64,000 nucleotides of DNA from Rhizodiscina lignyota (Eukaryota > Ascomycota > Dothideomycetes > Aulographales > Rhizodiscinaceae): the NCBI GenBank assembly GCA_010015805.1, contig ML978123.1:620001-684000 (forward strand), in the 5' to 3' direction. A program made the translations under genes and the position numbers. Below, in pieces: positions 33,691-45,362 of the stretch (position 1 is the first letter of the stretch; the number at the start of each line of letters is the position of its first letter). The notes beneath the pieces were generated by a model, which did not search any database, was not told the origin of the DNA, and saw nothing but the letters and a program-made list of their open reading frames with translations.

Positions 33691-36347
33691 TCATTTCAGT
33701 CCCTCATTCCTCTTCACACTTAAAAACGTCAAACTCCACAGCTGCCGAATATCGCTCTCCGTCGGGCTCTGCCCCGGAGGCGGCGGCAGCGAACCCAGCG
33801 CAAACTGCTCGAACTTGCCATCCCGATACTGCCAGCTCCAGACCTCCTGGCTCAACTGGTTGCTATTCGCATCGATCAGATCCCAGAGATGGTTATATGC
33901 GCCTTTCACTTTATTGAATACCGTCGAGTCGCCGCAAAACGCTGGCTTTGACGAAGAAGAGCATCGCTCGAGCTGTCTTTCGAGACCTGCGGCCATCATA
34001 GCTAAAGGCCAGCCCCAGACAACCGTTCCGTGATACGCATTGTTCGTCCAATTGGCGGCATAAACGGGGTTGTCTCCGTAAGCTGGATTCGCAATCAGCA
34101 TCCCGACGTCTGTCGACAAACCCACTGGGAACGGATTCAAAATGTGCTCTGCCGTCTGATTCAGGAATGCGGACAGCTGATCATCGTTGGTGGTGTTCAG
34201 CAGGAAGTGGCGGAAGCAGTCATCGCTGTTCATAACACGCACCACGGACTGGCCGTTGTTCCCTTCTAGTGATAAGCCGTGAAACTTGACAGTGCCATTG
34301 ATCAGGCTCGAGTCCGAAGGGAACGGCAATTTAGAGCCAGAGACGTAGTTCTGAACCAGTGACTTTGCCTGCGAGACTGGGACGTCGACTTCAAAGAAGT
34401 GTAGCGTGTTGTCCTCCCACACTTTCGCATAACGCGCTGCGTCGTCCTTCCATGTCGGATGTTCAGGAAAGAATCCGGCCTCTGAAAGACTCGCGATCGC
34501 TCGCAAAGCAGCTGGTACAAGTGCCGTGTTCACATCATATGGGATGCGACCTCCACCGATGCCATACGTAGAGTCGCGCCATTGGCCTACGATTTGGCCC
34601 TCTTTAAGGTGGACGAGATTACCTTTCGTCTGGCCGCCAGAAGCAGCGAAAGGAGCGGATGTGTTCATAATCTTTTCGGCGGTGATGCGGGCGGTGTCTG
34701 CGTATGTGAGGCCTTTGTTGATAGTGGGGAAATACGCTGTTGCTGGACTGGACAAGAAAGATTTCGCTCGCTGCTTGCCGATGGAAGTAGCCACAAAGTA
34801 GTTGTTCATCAGCACAGGAAGGTAGTAGTCGGAGTCAACTGCAGGAGCTGTAAGCATTCGCAAGCTGAGAGGATAATTGCGTACTCACTCATCTTATAAT
34901 CACATTGATTCATGGTACTTGTGATGTTCATTTGCTTGTTCAGATAAGTGGCATAATCGCCAATGGTCTCTTCATGGCACACGCTTCCGTCTGTGCGATT
35001 GACTCGCTGGAGAGCGGCTCCGATCACCGCTTCGATTGCACCACCCTCACCCGTGCTAAGAACTGGTTGAAGCAAGAGAGTAGCAATCATGCTGTCGCGA
35101 CCAAAGTATGTGAGGAAACGCCAAGCACCGGCGAGAAGCTTATTCGTATATGACAAGAAGGAAAGTGATGTTGTCTGATCCACATTTTGCGAAATGAGCG
35201 ATTGCGAAGCTGGGTTGAGGACTTCTTGCCGAGTCAGTTGCTCAAGCTGCGGGTAGTTGAATGAGGCATTGAAGACATATGTCCCAGGATTAAAGAAGAC
35301 AGTTCTGTTATCAATTCTCATCCGATCATTGCCCGACTTCGAGGTAGGTGAAAAGGATAGAGTTGTTGTCGTTACATTGTCGAGCCAAAGCCTATCCAGA
35401 ACCACACCCCCGCCCCTGATCTCGGTGTATTTAATGGCATCCTGAATCTTCGGAACGAGGATGCTTGGACCTTCTGTAAAATCTCGGATTGTCCGGATGC
35501 TTCCAAGAATGGCGATATCCATTCTCGCAGATGAGTTGACTCGCAACAAACCACTTACGCCAACCACGGGATTCTTGCCTACTCCAGATTCGTATATCGG
35601 CATGAGCGGCTGCTGAATGGAAGTGAAATTTTCCAACCCTATTCCAAGGGAACCATTCTTGCCATTCGTAGGTTGAAGGTAGGCTAAAACGCCACTGTTG
35701 CCGGCTGGCCACGCGACCAACAATCGAGGGCCAATGATAGTCAAGTTACTGTCTGGCTGTGGAGAGGTTACGACAACCTGAGAGCTGATATTCCGGCAGT
35801 CTGAATAGAAGTAGTTCTCGTACGGAGGGTCGCTAAGCTGTAGCCGAAGAATCGCTCCGCTGGGACATGGAATTGAACCTGTTGACGAAGATGATGGAGC
35901 GCTGGCTGTTGAACTAGCTCCTGAGTTCGGAGGATATACGAGGTGGCTATCAGAGCATCTGCAGTATTTCAGTAAGAAGTCCAACATCGATTAATTGAGA
36001 CATACGAGTACATCTCCGGGAGGTAGCAATCTCTTCCGCATTTCAAAGTTGGTTCCCCATTGATCACTGGGCACAAGAAAGTGCCATAGCAGGTGTACTG
36101 CGGCTATGTTAGTGCCACTTTCGAGGGATATTCTTTTACTGCAACGTTTCTTGAGGCATTCTGAGAGTCAAAACGGGTATTGTATACTGTCTTGATTCTT
36201 TAAGCGTAGAACATTCCGTACCTTTGACGGTAAATAGAACGCATCGCCGCATGGCTTGAGGCCCTCGGCTTGAGGTGAAGCAACAGCAATATCGAAGCTG
36301 CTAAGCAGCAGAGCAGCCAAAGTCGCCTTCACCCACTGACGCATCAT
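33691..36347 (-). CDS. Secreted six-hairpin glycosidase-like protein with N-terminal Cys-rich carbohydrate-binding-like module
   Basis: Exons 36347..36222, 36097..36006, 35958..34889 and 34838..33691 give 811 residues. All three introns (124, 47 and 50 nt) keep phase. The signal peptide is clear (WVKATLAALLLSSFDIAVAS). A Cys-rich module follows at about 33-80 (KPCGDAFYLPSKYTCYGTFL and KCGRDCYLPEMYSCSD), resembling CBM52-type modules. A Ser/Ala linker leads to a beta-rich domain and then an (alpha/alpha)6 catalytic-like domain with FLTYFGRDSMIATLLLQP, DGSVCHEETIGDY, GQWRDSTYGIGGGRIPYDVN and NNAYHGTVVWGWPLAMM. Fungal relatives are often labelled glycogen-debranching-like. Many sequons are present. 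The substrate is unknown; a glucan is plausible. Confidence 0.8.
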
Positions 36348-37040
36348 TTTTGATCAAGTCGCACAACGTACTCGCACACCTGAAATGACGAGCTCTCTGA
36401 AAATGAGGAGACATACAGAAATACATATACTTAGCCTGCACGGCAGTTCTCCAAGTTGCCATGACAAACGTAACCAGCGAAGAGAAGATCGACGTCATGG
36501 TCAGCAGTAGCACTTCCGCTTCTCGGGAAGGAGTTCAGGATTTCTTTCTCAACCAAGACATTTCAAGCGAGACGACAGCAATTGCGGGGTGAAAGATTCG
36601 GCGCGCCGTGGGAAGATCATCCGGAGCCAGCCACGCGGTGGAGAAGATGCAGGAGAACGGACGAGTAGCCTCGTGTTCGGCGGGAGCTTGGGCCAGGGTC
36701 GTTCAATCTGGGGAAATGCTTCCACGACTGACGATTGGGCGTTTGATGCGGTGGTTACTCCGTAGAATGTGGGAGTTGTCACTGGGTTCACGCCAAGCAG
36801 GAGAGTGTGTCTGCTGAAAATGGCGAGGGGGAAAGGTTGAGACGAAATCTGCTGCCGCCCCTGAGAACCCCCAGATTTCCGAGGGCCCTTCCCTGACCCG
36901 AGTCAGGTCCCAGTGTTGACGCCAAGCCTATGACGCAAGGAAGTCGACATCGAAACATTTCTCCAGCTATAATACTCAAAGACTGGGCCTCTCTCAATTG
37001 ACGATCTAATTGAACTTCATTCGTCTTGATATTAGCAACA
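36348..37040. other. Divergent intergenic region
   Basis: Shared 5' region between the glycosidase (minus) and the DUF1772 gene (plus). One TACTCCGTA lies at 36756-36764. No gene is supported. Confidence 0.5.
36756..36764. promoter_or_regulatory. TACTCCGTA motif copy
   Basis: Exact 9-mer, in a divergent promoter region about 280 nt upstream of the DUF1772 gene. See the finding on this motif; the role is unknown. Confidence 0.4.
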
Positions 37041-37765
37041 ATGGCTGACCACAATCTCTTCTATCACGAGAAGGTGCCCGTGGGCATTCGCATAGCCGGA
37101 ACAGTAGGAATCACCGCTGCAGCATTCCTCGCCGGTCAGTTCCAAGATTCTAATTGTCATTTCACACTTATGTGGAAAACCCTGCTAACTCCTGTATTCA
37201 TTTAGGCCAAAGTGCTTCAAGCTCCTATATCGCGACTCCTGCGCTGCTTCAAGCTCCAGCTCCGTACGTCTTGGATGGCCAGCTCCTTCCCCAACCCAGC
37301 TAACAGCCAATCTTTAACAGCCTTCTTGCAAAACAATGGAAGACAATGTGGCTCCGTGGCCGCCCAACTGGCGTCCTCTTCCTCGCCATCGGTGCTATCT
37401 TCGGTGGCCTTGCCTACCGTGAGCAACCCAGCAGCTCCGCCTTCAAGCTCTACGTGACTTCCGCCGCCCTCATCACCAGCGCTGTCCCGTACACCCTTGC
37501 ACTCATGGGCCCCACAAACAAGGCGCTGAATGAGAAGGCGGAGAGCCTTGCGTCTGCTTCTATCACGGACGCTGCGGCGGAGGCTGGCGTTGAGAAGGAA
37601 CAGACGACACATGCGCTTGTGGACCGGTGGGCGATGTTGAACTTGGGTAGGGCTCTTATTGCGGCCACATCGGCAATGGTGGCGCTGTGGGCCAACGTTT
37701 CCGCGATAGAGGTGGTTGAATTTGGAAAGGTTGGTTTGACAGCTGGGGCGAATAGAATGGGATGA
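37041..37765 (+). CDS. DUF1772-family small membrane protein
   Basis: Exons 37041..37134, 37206..37263 and 37321..37765 give 198 residues; introns are 71 and 57 nt. The middle exon is only 58 nt, yet all junctions keep frame. Four hydrophobic segments are visible, including GIRIAGTVGITAAAFLAGQ, GVLFLAIGAIFGGLAYRE, LYVTSAALITSAVPYTLALM and LGRALIAATSAMVALWA. The pattern W-x-x-x-(M/L)N-x-x-R-A before the last helix is typical of DUF1772, a family that includes anthrone oxygenases of secondary metabolism. No polyketide synthase lies nearby, so an oxygenase role is not proposed. It converges on a second small membrane protein with 166 nt between stops. Confidence 0.78.
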
Positions 37766-37931
37766 ATGGAGAAACGTGCACAGACAGGAAATTGAGGAAG
37801 GAAGCATGGCATAGTAAAAAGAGAGAAGATCGCCTCCAGGCCTCAAAACATAGAGGAGAGTAATCCACATCATGCAGTAAACATAAATCAAATTGCTGCT
37901 GTATTATAGCAGGACATGGACTATCTATAAT

Positions 37932-38548
37932 CTATAATCGCGCTCCCAGAGTGAAACCGTAAGCGACCATTGCAACAAACCCAGAGAGATTCACAAGGGT
38001 TGAAGCTCCATGCAACCGCATGAACGACTTGTTCAGCTTCTGCATCTCTGGCGACTGTGGCCCCTTGTCATGCGCTTTCTTACCGTCGCGCGTTTCTACC
38101 GAGAGATATGAGCACGAATCATACTGCAGAGCACTTTTGCTCAACAAGCAAAATACTTACCCTGATGCTTCCTTTCCCTCATAACTCTTGTAGTCTCCGG
38201 ACCAATCCAGAGCCAGTTCGCCAATCCAGTGACCAGCATCACTCCAATCGGCACGGCCACACTCCACCTATTCTCCTCCCTCAAAATGTATCCCAGATGC
38301 CAAGCACTGCTTGTTACAGAGTCCAGCCTAGCCCCAGGATATGTAAGTGCCATAGCGACGGGAAGGAACGATTGCATCGCGAAGAAGGTCGGAAAGGTGG
38401 CTTGCTGGAGCTGCGAGAAGGAGCTGCGCGGCAGCACCCTGAAGGCGATTATGCCGCCTATGAAAGACTGGAATAGAGTGCTGCCGAGGAGCGTGCCATA
38501 GGATAGAAGGTGGTAGGGGCCAGGAGCGAGTAGGAATTGGAAGGACAT
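37932..38548 (-). CDS. DUF4149 (TMEM205-like) membrane protein
   Basis: Exons 38548..38161 and 38095..37932 give 183 residues; the 65-nt intron has a GTAAGT donor. Hydrophobic segments are at about 9-30 (GPYHLLSYGTLLGSTLFQSF), 50-70, 98-115 (VAVPIGVMLVTGLANWLWI) and the C-terminal end. The block GPETTRVMRERKHQ, followed by LNKSFMRLHGASTLVNL, is the signature of the DUF4149/TMEM205 family. TMEM205 in animals is linked to cisplatin resistance and secretion; the fungal role is unknown. The gene is divergent from Ku80 with a 397-nt shared upstream region. Confidence 0.8.
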
Positions 38549-38945
38549 GGCGACGATAGTGGGCCTGTCAGACCGGGCAGTTCAAGTGGGTATGGCCGAT
38601 AGAGAAATCTCCGAGTGGAGAAACAGCAACTGAATGAATTGAGAACCTAGTTTGCGTTAAATTTCAGCGTTAGAGACCTTTATGTTTGAGGAGTGGCACA
38701 ACAAAACTGAAAAATAGGCCTCTGGTGATGATGATCTGATCTGATGAGATGAGATGGACCTCGGAAGTGCCGGTGCCTGACGCCTTCGACTTTTCTCCGA
38801 AACACGCCCGCACGTGAGAGCGTGTTGAACCTTTCGCGACACGTCCAAGCGCGTCTGCTGCCTGCTTCAGCCTCAACATATAAAGGTACCAACAGTGCAC
38901 TTCAACATGTAATTCTCCATCAGCGTCATTGAATCAAACTTGAAG
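38549..38945. promoter_or_regulatory. Bidirectional promoter region between DUF4149 gene and Ku80
   Basis: A 397-nt gap between divergent starts. It is rich in AT near 38640-38700, and the palindromic run GATCTGATCTGATGAGATGAG lies near 38733-38753. No clear TATA element is assigned. Confidence 0.4.
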
Positions 38946-41239
38946 ATGGCACAAAAGGAGGCTTCAATCTACATCGTCGATGTCGGCAAGTCCATGGGCG
39001 AGAAGCACAATGGCCGTGAAGAGACGGACCTTGACTGGAGCATGCGATACGTTTGGGACAAGATCACCACCGCAGTCTCAACAGGTCGCAAAACGCTTCA
39101 TGCCGGCGTCCTTGGGCTGAGAACCGATGAATCAAACAATCCGTCCGGAGACGAAGAAGGATACAACAACATCTCAATCCTTCAACCAATTGGCCAGGTC
39201 TTGATGTCGCACATCCGAGATTTGAAGGACGTAATCAAGCCAAGCAACACTGAAGAGGGCGATGCCATATCGGCGCTTATTATTGCCATTCAAATGATGG
39301 CAAAGCACTGCAAGCACCTGAAATACGAGAAGCACATCTATCTTGTCACGAATGGCAGAGGCGCGTACGATGACGATCTATCCGACGATATCATAAAGAA
39401 GGTCAAAGAAGATGGCATCCAGCTGACAGTCCTTGGCGTTGATTTTGATGAGGCGGAATACGGCTTCAAGGAAGAGAACAAGGACGTACAGAAGGCCGAA
39501 AACGAGAATATACTCCGAAACATCACTGAAGGCTGTGGCGGCGCTTTTGGCACGATGGAGGAAGCCATATCACAACTTGGCATACCACGAGTCAAATCGA
39601 CCAGGCCAACACCTTTGTACAAGGGTGTGCTCACTCTTGGAGACCCGCAGAAATACGATACAGCCATATCAATCGATGTGCAGCGCTATGCTCGAGTACG
39701 AGTGGCCAGGCCACCAACGTCCAGTGCCTTCGTGGTACGACAAAACATGGCGCCCGGGGAGTCTCAAGCGCAGTCTTCAGTGACTATGGGAAATGGTGAT
39801 GCGAATGGAGATGTACAGATGACTGACGCAGACGGTCTCGTAGCTGTGAAAAACGCGAGGACATATGAAGTTGAAGATAAGGAAGCACCGGGTGGGAAGA
39901 AGGACGTCGCTTTCGACGACCTCGCGAAAGGATACGAGTATGGCAGGACGGCTGTAGCCATCAGCGAGTCAGATATGAATGTGACGGAGCTGGAAACGTT
40001 TCAATGCTTGGATATCATTGGGTTCATCCCTCGTGACAAGGTTCGTCTTCTGATCACTCGTTGTTTTACCCACAAGGCTAAGAGTAACAGTATGAGCGCT
40101 ACTTCTCCATGTCCGAAACCAACATTATCATACCCAACCCGATCAACTCGAAAGCAGCAATGGCTCTCTCGTCTCTCATCCACGCTCTTTGGGAAGTCGA
40201 CTCTTACGCGATAGCCCGATTCGTCCGAAAGGACAACACGCACCCTCTCATCCTCCTTCTTATGCCTTATTTTGAAGTTCAAGAGGATAAAAAGAAATTT
40301 GAATGCCTGGTTGATGTCGAACTTCCCTTCGCCGAGGACTTGCGACAGTACAAGTTCCCACCCCTTGATCGAGTCGTAACAGTCTCCGGCAAGAGCCTAA
40401 CCCAGCATCGCAACTTGCCCAGCGAAGGACTACGAGATGCAATGGACTCCTACGTCGATGCCATGGACCTCTCGAAATTTGACACAGACGACGAAGGCAA
40501 ACCGGCCGAATACGCCGCCATTGAAGACACCTACTCCCCCATCTTTCATTATATTAACCAAGCCATCCGTTTGCACGCCATTCATCCGGAGGACCCCATC
40601 CCTGCGCCCTACGACATCCTAACGAAATACTCTCACCCACCAGTTGAACTACTAGAGAAAGCACAGAGCCATCTCGGGGCGCTCAAGAAAGCCGCAGACG
40701 TCAAGCCCGTGCCGAAGAAGCCCAAATACGGGCGCGGCCGCAAGAAGGAGGTGGACAAGCCACAGTCAGGCCTTGATATCGACGCGCTACTACGCGACCC
40801 GAGCGTCAAGCGCCCCAAGATCTCAGCGGAGAACGCGGTGCCAGAGTTCAAGCAGCATATGGCGGCGATCACCACCGACGAGAACGCGGACGCAGACACG
40901 GCAGTGCACTCTGCGGCAAAGGACCTCGCTGAGCAGATGGCGACGCATATTGAGGGCTACATCAAGCACTCGGTCGGCGAGAGCGGGTACGGGCGCGCGA
41001 TCGAGGCGCTGCGCGTCATGCGCGAGGAGCTGATAGATTTGGATGAGCCGGTTGTGTACAATGATGTTTTGCGGAGGCTCAAGGGCAAGATTTTCGACGG
41101 GGAGCTGGGTGGCGATAGGAGGGAGATGTGGTACAAGATCCGCGTCAACAAGGTAGGCATAGTGGATAAGCGGATGCAGCAATTCGCAGATGTGACTGAG
41201 GAAGAGGCCAAAGAATTCATGTTGATGCCGAAGGCTTGA
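38946..41239 (+). CDS. ku80: Ku80 subunit of the Ku heterodimer
   Basis: Ku80 with Ku70 rings DNA ends, starts non-homologous end joining and helps protect telomeres. Exons 38946..40040 and 40091..41239 give 747 residues, normal for ascomycetes; the 50-nt intron is phase 0 and joins RDK to YERYFSMSET. The order is a von Willebrand A-like N-terminal domain (ASIYIVDVGKSMGEKH, then HIYLVTNGRGAYDDDL), the Ku beta-barrel core (about 245-500, with IIGFIPRDKYERYFSM and FVRKDNTHPLILLLMPYF), helical arm and a C-terminal domain (from about 590, AVPEFKQHMAAITTDENAD) with a soluble helical bundle. A basic linker (KPVPKKPKYGRGRKKE) may be a nuclear signal. All parts appear intact. Confidence 0.93.
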
Positions 41240-41878
41240 GTGGTCAATCTCGTCCCTTGTGGCGATGCGGAGTACTGCATGTGCGAGGACTTGGATTGCA
41301 TCTGCGAGCGACCCGGCGCGTTGTGTTCTGATGCAACGGTCTTGGAGAGAAGGTAACTGAGACCTTTCGGTCGACATAAGTTTCTGTACTATGCATTAAA
41401 AGCCTCAATGGCTAGGTTAACGCCACCAGTGCTTGAAGAGACAGAGTAGTTATGTTAAGCAAATGCAGGTGTGTATTCTGCAGTTCAAGAAGCACAAGTA
41501 GAAGCGATCATAGCTATCGAACCGCATTCGCCGCAATAACGTGAAGATCGAAAGCAAACCTAGCGACATCCCAGCGCAAAATCGAGAAAATTCCTTCCTT
41601 CGTCAATTATAAAACGTTTAAAGTGTCGGTTTACTGTTTAAGTGTAATTTTTAAGTCGGCTGTGACATTCTTGAGTTGCGTACCGAAAGTAAGGAGGGGG
41701 CAAGTCAAGAGACAAGCCCGATCTAATCAAGGCAGTGACGTTTTGATCCTAGGCCTGAATCAACTGAATCTCGTCGTTCTCGAAGAGGCGCATGACAGGC
41801 GTCCTGTTTCGCTACTCGTTAGCTTCCATATCCTCAGGCACAGGCACACGTCATGAGGCCAGTTTCATATGGAACATG
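41240..41878. other. Intergenic between convergent genes
   Basis: 3' flanks of Ku80 and the CCCH gene. No gene is supported. AT-rich in the centre, around 41580-41680. Confidence 0.45.
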
Positions 41879-43928
41879 TCATTCGTCCACACTTTGCGGC
41901 GGCATGAAGACGATGAGCAGACATAACAGAAACTTACCTGTCCATTTTGTGCGTCGCATGGAAGAAGCAATCTTCTCCATAAGCACAACTCGAGCCCCAG
42001 ACGCACTGATGTCCATAAATGCAGTGTGGATCTCGACAATCCAGTAGATCCGGACAACTCTTTTGTCTCGCTTTGATGCGCAGTGCGGTACGCTCACCCT
42101 CACCCAAGCGAACGCCATGGTCATACTCGCATCCGTACTCGTTGCATTTGCCAATAATATGATAATTATTGCAGACTTTACCGGAACGCTTAATACGCAT
42201 GTCGAGTCCTTCAAAGGATGCTCTGGCTTTGCTGATGGGAACGTCTAGCCTTTGATCGAATGCATTAAGCAGTATGAAAGGACGGTCTCTTCTTGGAGTT
42301 GGAGCAATGGAATAGCTCGATGTTGTTTTGCCTTTGTTGCCAATGGTCGCCCATGTTGACTCTGAGGGGCTGGGCGTCGCTGCAGACTGGGCTGGAGTTA
42401 TTGACCTAGAATCGCATACATGTTAGCATGATTCGAGTTTTGTATATCCAAGAATCCAAGCAAAGAGGACAGAAAGTTGAAGCTCGAAACAGGGCAGTCA
42501 GATATTCGTTCTAGGTCCAATCTGATGATACCACAGCACTATACATGTCATGGGCTTCACTTGCTGTAACGAGTGGTGTCAAAGTCGAATGGATTGAGAT
42601 CAATACTCACCCGTTGGACTGCGTAGATGATACGGACTTTGAACGGCCATTGTTCAGTAGCGGATGAAGAGTAGGAGCAGGATCCGGAGTCCGAGGGACC
42701 AATGGTACGCCTGAAGAAACAGGCGGAGTAGGTAGAATGGGAGGCATTTGTCGCTGAGGAGTGCTCATCAAAGGTGATTGTGTGGCTAGTGTTTGAGACT
42801 TAGGCGGTTGAATCGGGGGTTGTATTGGTGGTTGCATCGATGTTTGAACTGGTAAGGCAATATTCATTGGCTTTGCGGGTAGATGCTCAGAACGGAACAA
42901 CGAAGGACAACGCATAGTTCTGAAGTTGAGGGCGAGAAACCCAGGCTCACTAGGCGTTGTTTCCAGCAAGCTGATTCGGGAATACGTCGCCTGGTCGTAG
43001 CGCCACTGATCCAGGCCTGGAAGATATCCATTGTCGTGGCTAATGCCACCGAGGATGACATGTTTGCATTGTTGATTTGCAATAAATAGTCGTAGCATTT
43101 CTGTGGCTGTATGAGCAGCTTGTTAAGAAAATCAATACACAACTCCAGTCCTACCTTTGATCTTATGGTCCGCTCGCTCCTTTCCGGAGCCTACGTCGAC
43201 AATGTTGAAAAGAGGTTGATTCAAACTGAACGCACGGGCAAAGGCGTACATGTCGGTAACCGACTTGACAATGCCACATGAGTAAAGCTTTTTCGCTAGA
43301 CCTTCTAGGTTGATGAATATCTGAACGCAGACAGCCCATGAGCTGGATGCTGCATAGATGCTTTGCAGATGATTCTTAATTTCCGTATGTAACTTGTGAG
43401 CAGCGTCGGAGCCACCTTCGTTGGCGCTCTGTAGAAGAGCATCTTGAAACTAATAACGGGAGATTAATAATCTTAATGCAGGAAATGATGGAATCATTCG
43501 GCTTACAATAGCGCCATCGCCATCTATAAGTGCCAGAGCAAAGCAATTGTTATTCTGCAACCGTCAATTCATGTCCAATATCCCCCATCGCGTGTGGTTC
43601 GCAGGTCCTGCCAATCGTGACGCACCACATTGCCCTGCAGTATATTCGTCGTCCTCTCCACAACCTCAAATCGTTCTTGCCACGTCCTTCTCGACTGTTT
43701 TTCGTTTTCGAAATCGTGGACGAGGGCTCGATGGGCGATTTGTAGGTCACTATAGCGCTTTACTAGATCCTGAAACGAACATTAGCATTCCGCTCCTGGC
43801 TCTGACGTGAGGCGCAACAGGGCTATGCATACCTGAACGAAGGCATCCCGACGCTCATCGGAATCTTTGAAGGCTCGTAATTGCGCATTGACGTCGCCCA
43901 GGTCGTTAATCGTCGCGTAGCCGTTCAT
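41879..43928 (-). CDS. Fungal CCCH zinc-finger protein (DUF7923-like domain)
   Basis: The model has seven exons: 43928..43833, 43769..43626, 43554..43507, 43449..43155, 43100..42611, 42405..41938 and a tiny last exon 41891..41879, giving 517 residues. The N-terminus is coiled-coil-like (FENEKQSRRTWQERFEVVE). A globular domain follows, starting NNCFALALIDGDGAIFQDAL, with an acidic DGDG motif near its first strand, as in NYN/DUF7923-like fungal proteins. A Pro/Gln-rich linker (about 235-300) precedes three CCCH-like fingers at the end (VCNNYHIIGKCNEYGCEYDH, SCPDLLDCRDPHCIYGH, CVWGSSCAYGEDCFFH). RNA binding is likely from the fingers. The last junction is the least sure: without it the protein ends one codon later at the same place. 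Confidence 0.75.
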
Positions 43929-44439
43929 GGCTGTCGCAGAGAAGGCAAAGGAACAAGTCGCTGGCGAGACGGTAGCCTAGCTCGTGTGACGCTCTAGAAT
44001 AAGGACACGTCGACGCCGAAATGGCAGAATTAAATTGCGAAGAGACGGCAGTTTCAGAGCATCTACATTCGCGTCCAGATTTGGAGTCAGTGTTCCATCC
44101 GGTTCGTTTGGGGTGTTCGAAGAGTGAGGCGCTGAAGAGGAGCTGGGAGCTCAAGTCACCGCAACAATTTCGACAGGGGTCCCATCTGGAGCTTAGCGCG
44201 CGCCAAGAATTAACTCGAACGTCTGTGCGTTCCTTCCGTGGAACCATAACGTTAACTATGGAGAACATCACGTGATAATGATGAAGTCAGGAGTGATGAC
44301 CGGAAACATTTATTCCACTCCTTCTCATTTGTCCCGTTCATCGAAAGTCGTCTTTCGATCATCTCCACAGCCAGCGTTTTCATTTGTGTGCAAATATCAA
44401 CCTCCAATCTCACGTTCTTTCGTCACACCCTTCTCCACA
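43929..44439. promoter_or_regulatory. Bidirectional promoter between CCCH gene and glutathione transferase
   Basis: A 511-nt gap between divergent starts. It contains ATCACGTGAT, a perfect 10-bp palindrome around CACGTG, at 44267-44276. CACGTG is the core of many bHLH sites. In-frame upstream ATGs for the transferase lie at 44272 to 44296. Confidence 0.45.
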
Positions 44440-45362
44440 ATGTCATCAGCGAAGAAGCAACGCACTCACCCACAGTATGAACTCCTATACTGGCCAGGCA
44501 TCCCAGGCCGCGGCGAGTATATCCGTCTAGCTTTCGAAGCATCGGGCGTGCCGTTCAAAGATACAGGCAACGAGGCCAAAAATGGCGCCTCCATCGTCGT
44601 GAGTGCGTGCTGCGACAAGAACTCCACAGGAGACAGCGATGGCAACCCACCGTCCTTCGCCCCGCCTGGCCTGCGAGTTCCCGGCGAGGGCAAGGACGGC
44701 AAGACGCTGTTCATCAGCCAGACGCCGAACATCCTGCTGTATCTTGGCCCGAAGCTGGGGCTCGCGGGTGAAGACGAGGTGGACGCGCTGTACGTGAACA
44801 GCCTGACGTTGACGGCGCTGGATTTGAGCAACGAAACGCACGATACGCATCATCCAGTTGCAAGCATGCTGTATTATGAAGGTGACCTTTAAATGATTTC
44901 AGACTGTTCTTAGACCATGCAGCTGATGCCTTTTTGGGCAGACCAAAAGGAAGAGTCCTTGAAGAAGGCCACCGACTTCAGAGAAAACCGCATCCCGAAG
45001 TTCTTCGGGTACTTCGAGCGCGTCCTGAAAGGCAATGAGAAGAAGGGAGGCGAGGGCAAGTACATGGTAGGACCGAAGCTGACGTATGCCGACACGACAC
45101 TTTGGCAGGTGCTCGATGGGTAAGTCAAACCTTTCGTGATAGCATCACTTCTGTAAGATACTGAGTGAGGAACCACAGGCTACACTTCGCGTTCCCAAAT
45201 GAATGCAAGGCGCGGAGTAGCGAGTTCCCAGTGCTGCAGAAGTTCTATCAAAATATGAAGGAAGAGAAGGGCCTGAAGGAGTATATCGAGAGCGGTAGGC
45301 GGCTCGAATTCTCGAATGGCCTGTTCCGTCACTATCCTGAGCTGGACAGACAGGAGAAGTAA
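44440..45362 (+). CDS. Glutathione S-transferase
   Basis: GSTs join glutathione to electrophiles or reduce peroxides. Exons 44440..44881, 44942..45119 and 45179..45362 give 267 residues; introns are 60 and 59 nt. The thioredoxin-like domain starts YELLYWPGIPGRGEYIRLAF and ends with the glutathione-binding ISQTPNILLYLG. The C-terminal helical domain includes EGKYMVGPKLTYADTTLWQV and a C-terminal KARSSEFPVLQKFYQNM. An insertion of about 30 residues (roughly 50-80, polar, with CCDKNSTGDSDGN) sits between strand 2 and the cis-Pro loop, as in a fungal subgroup. An in-frame 5' extension from 44296 would add a 48-residue Ser/Arg-rich leader that looks like a mitochondrial presequence; the short form is taken as the default. 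Confidence 0.85.

Noticed and set aside
37217-37891. 224-codon minus-strand frame
   Set aside because: Antisense shadow of the DUF1772 exons; it crosses their splice sites and has no domain.
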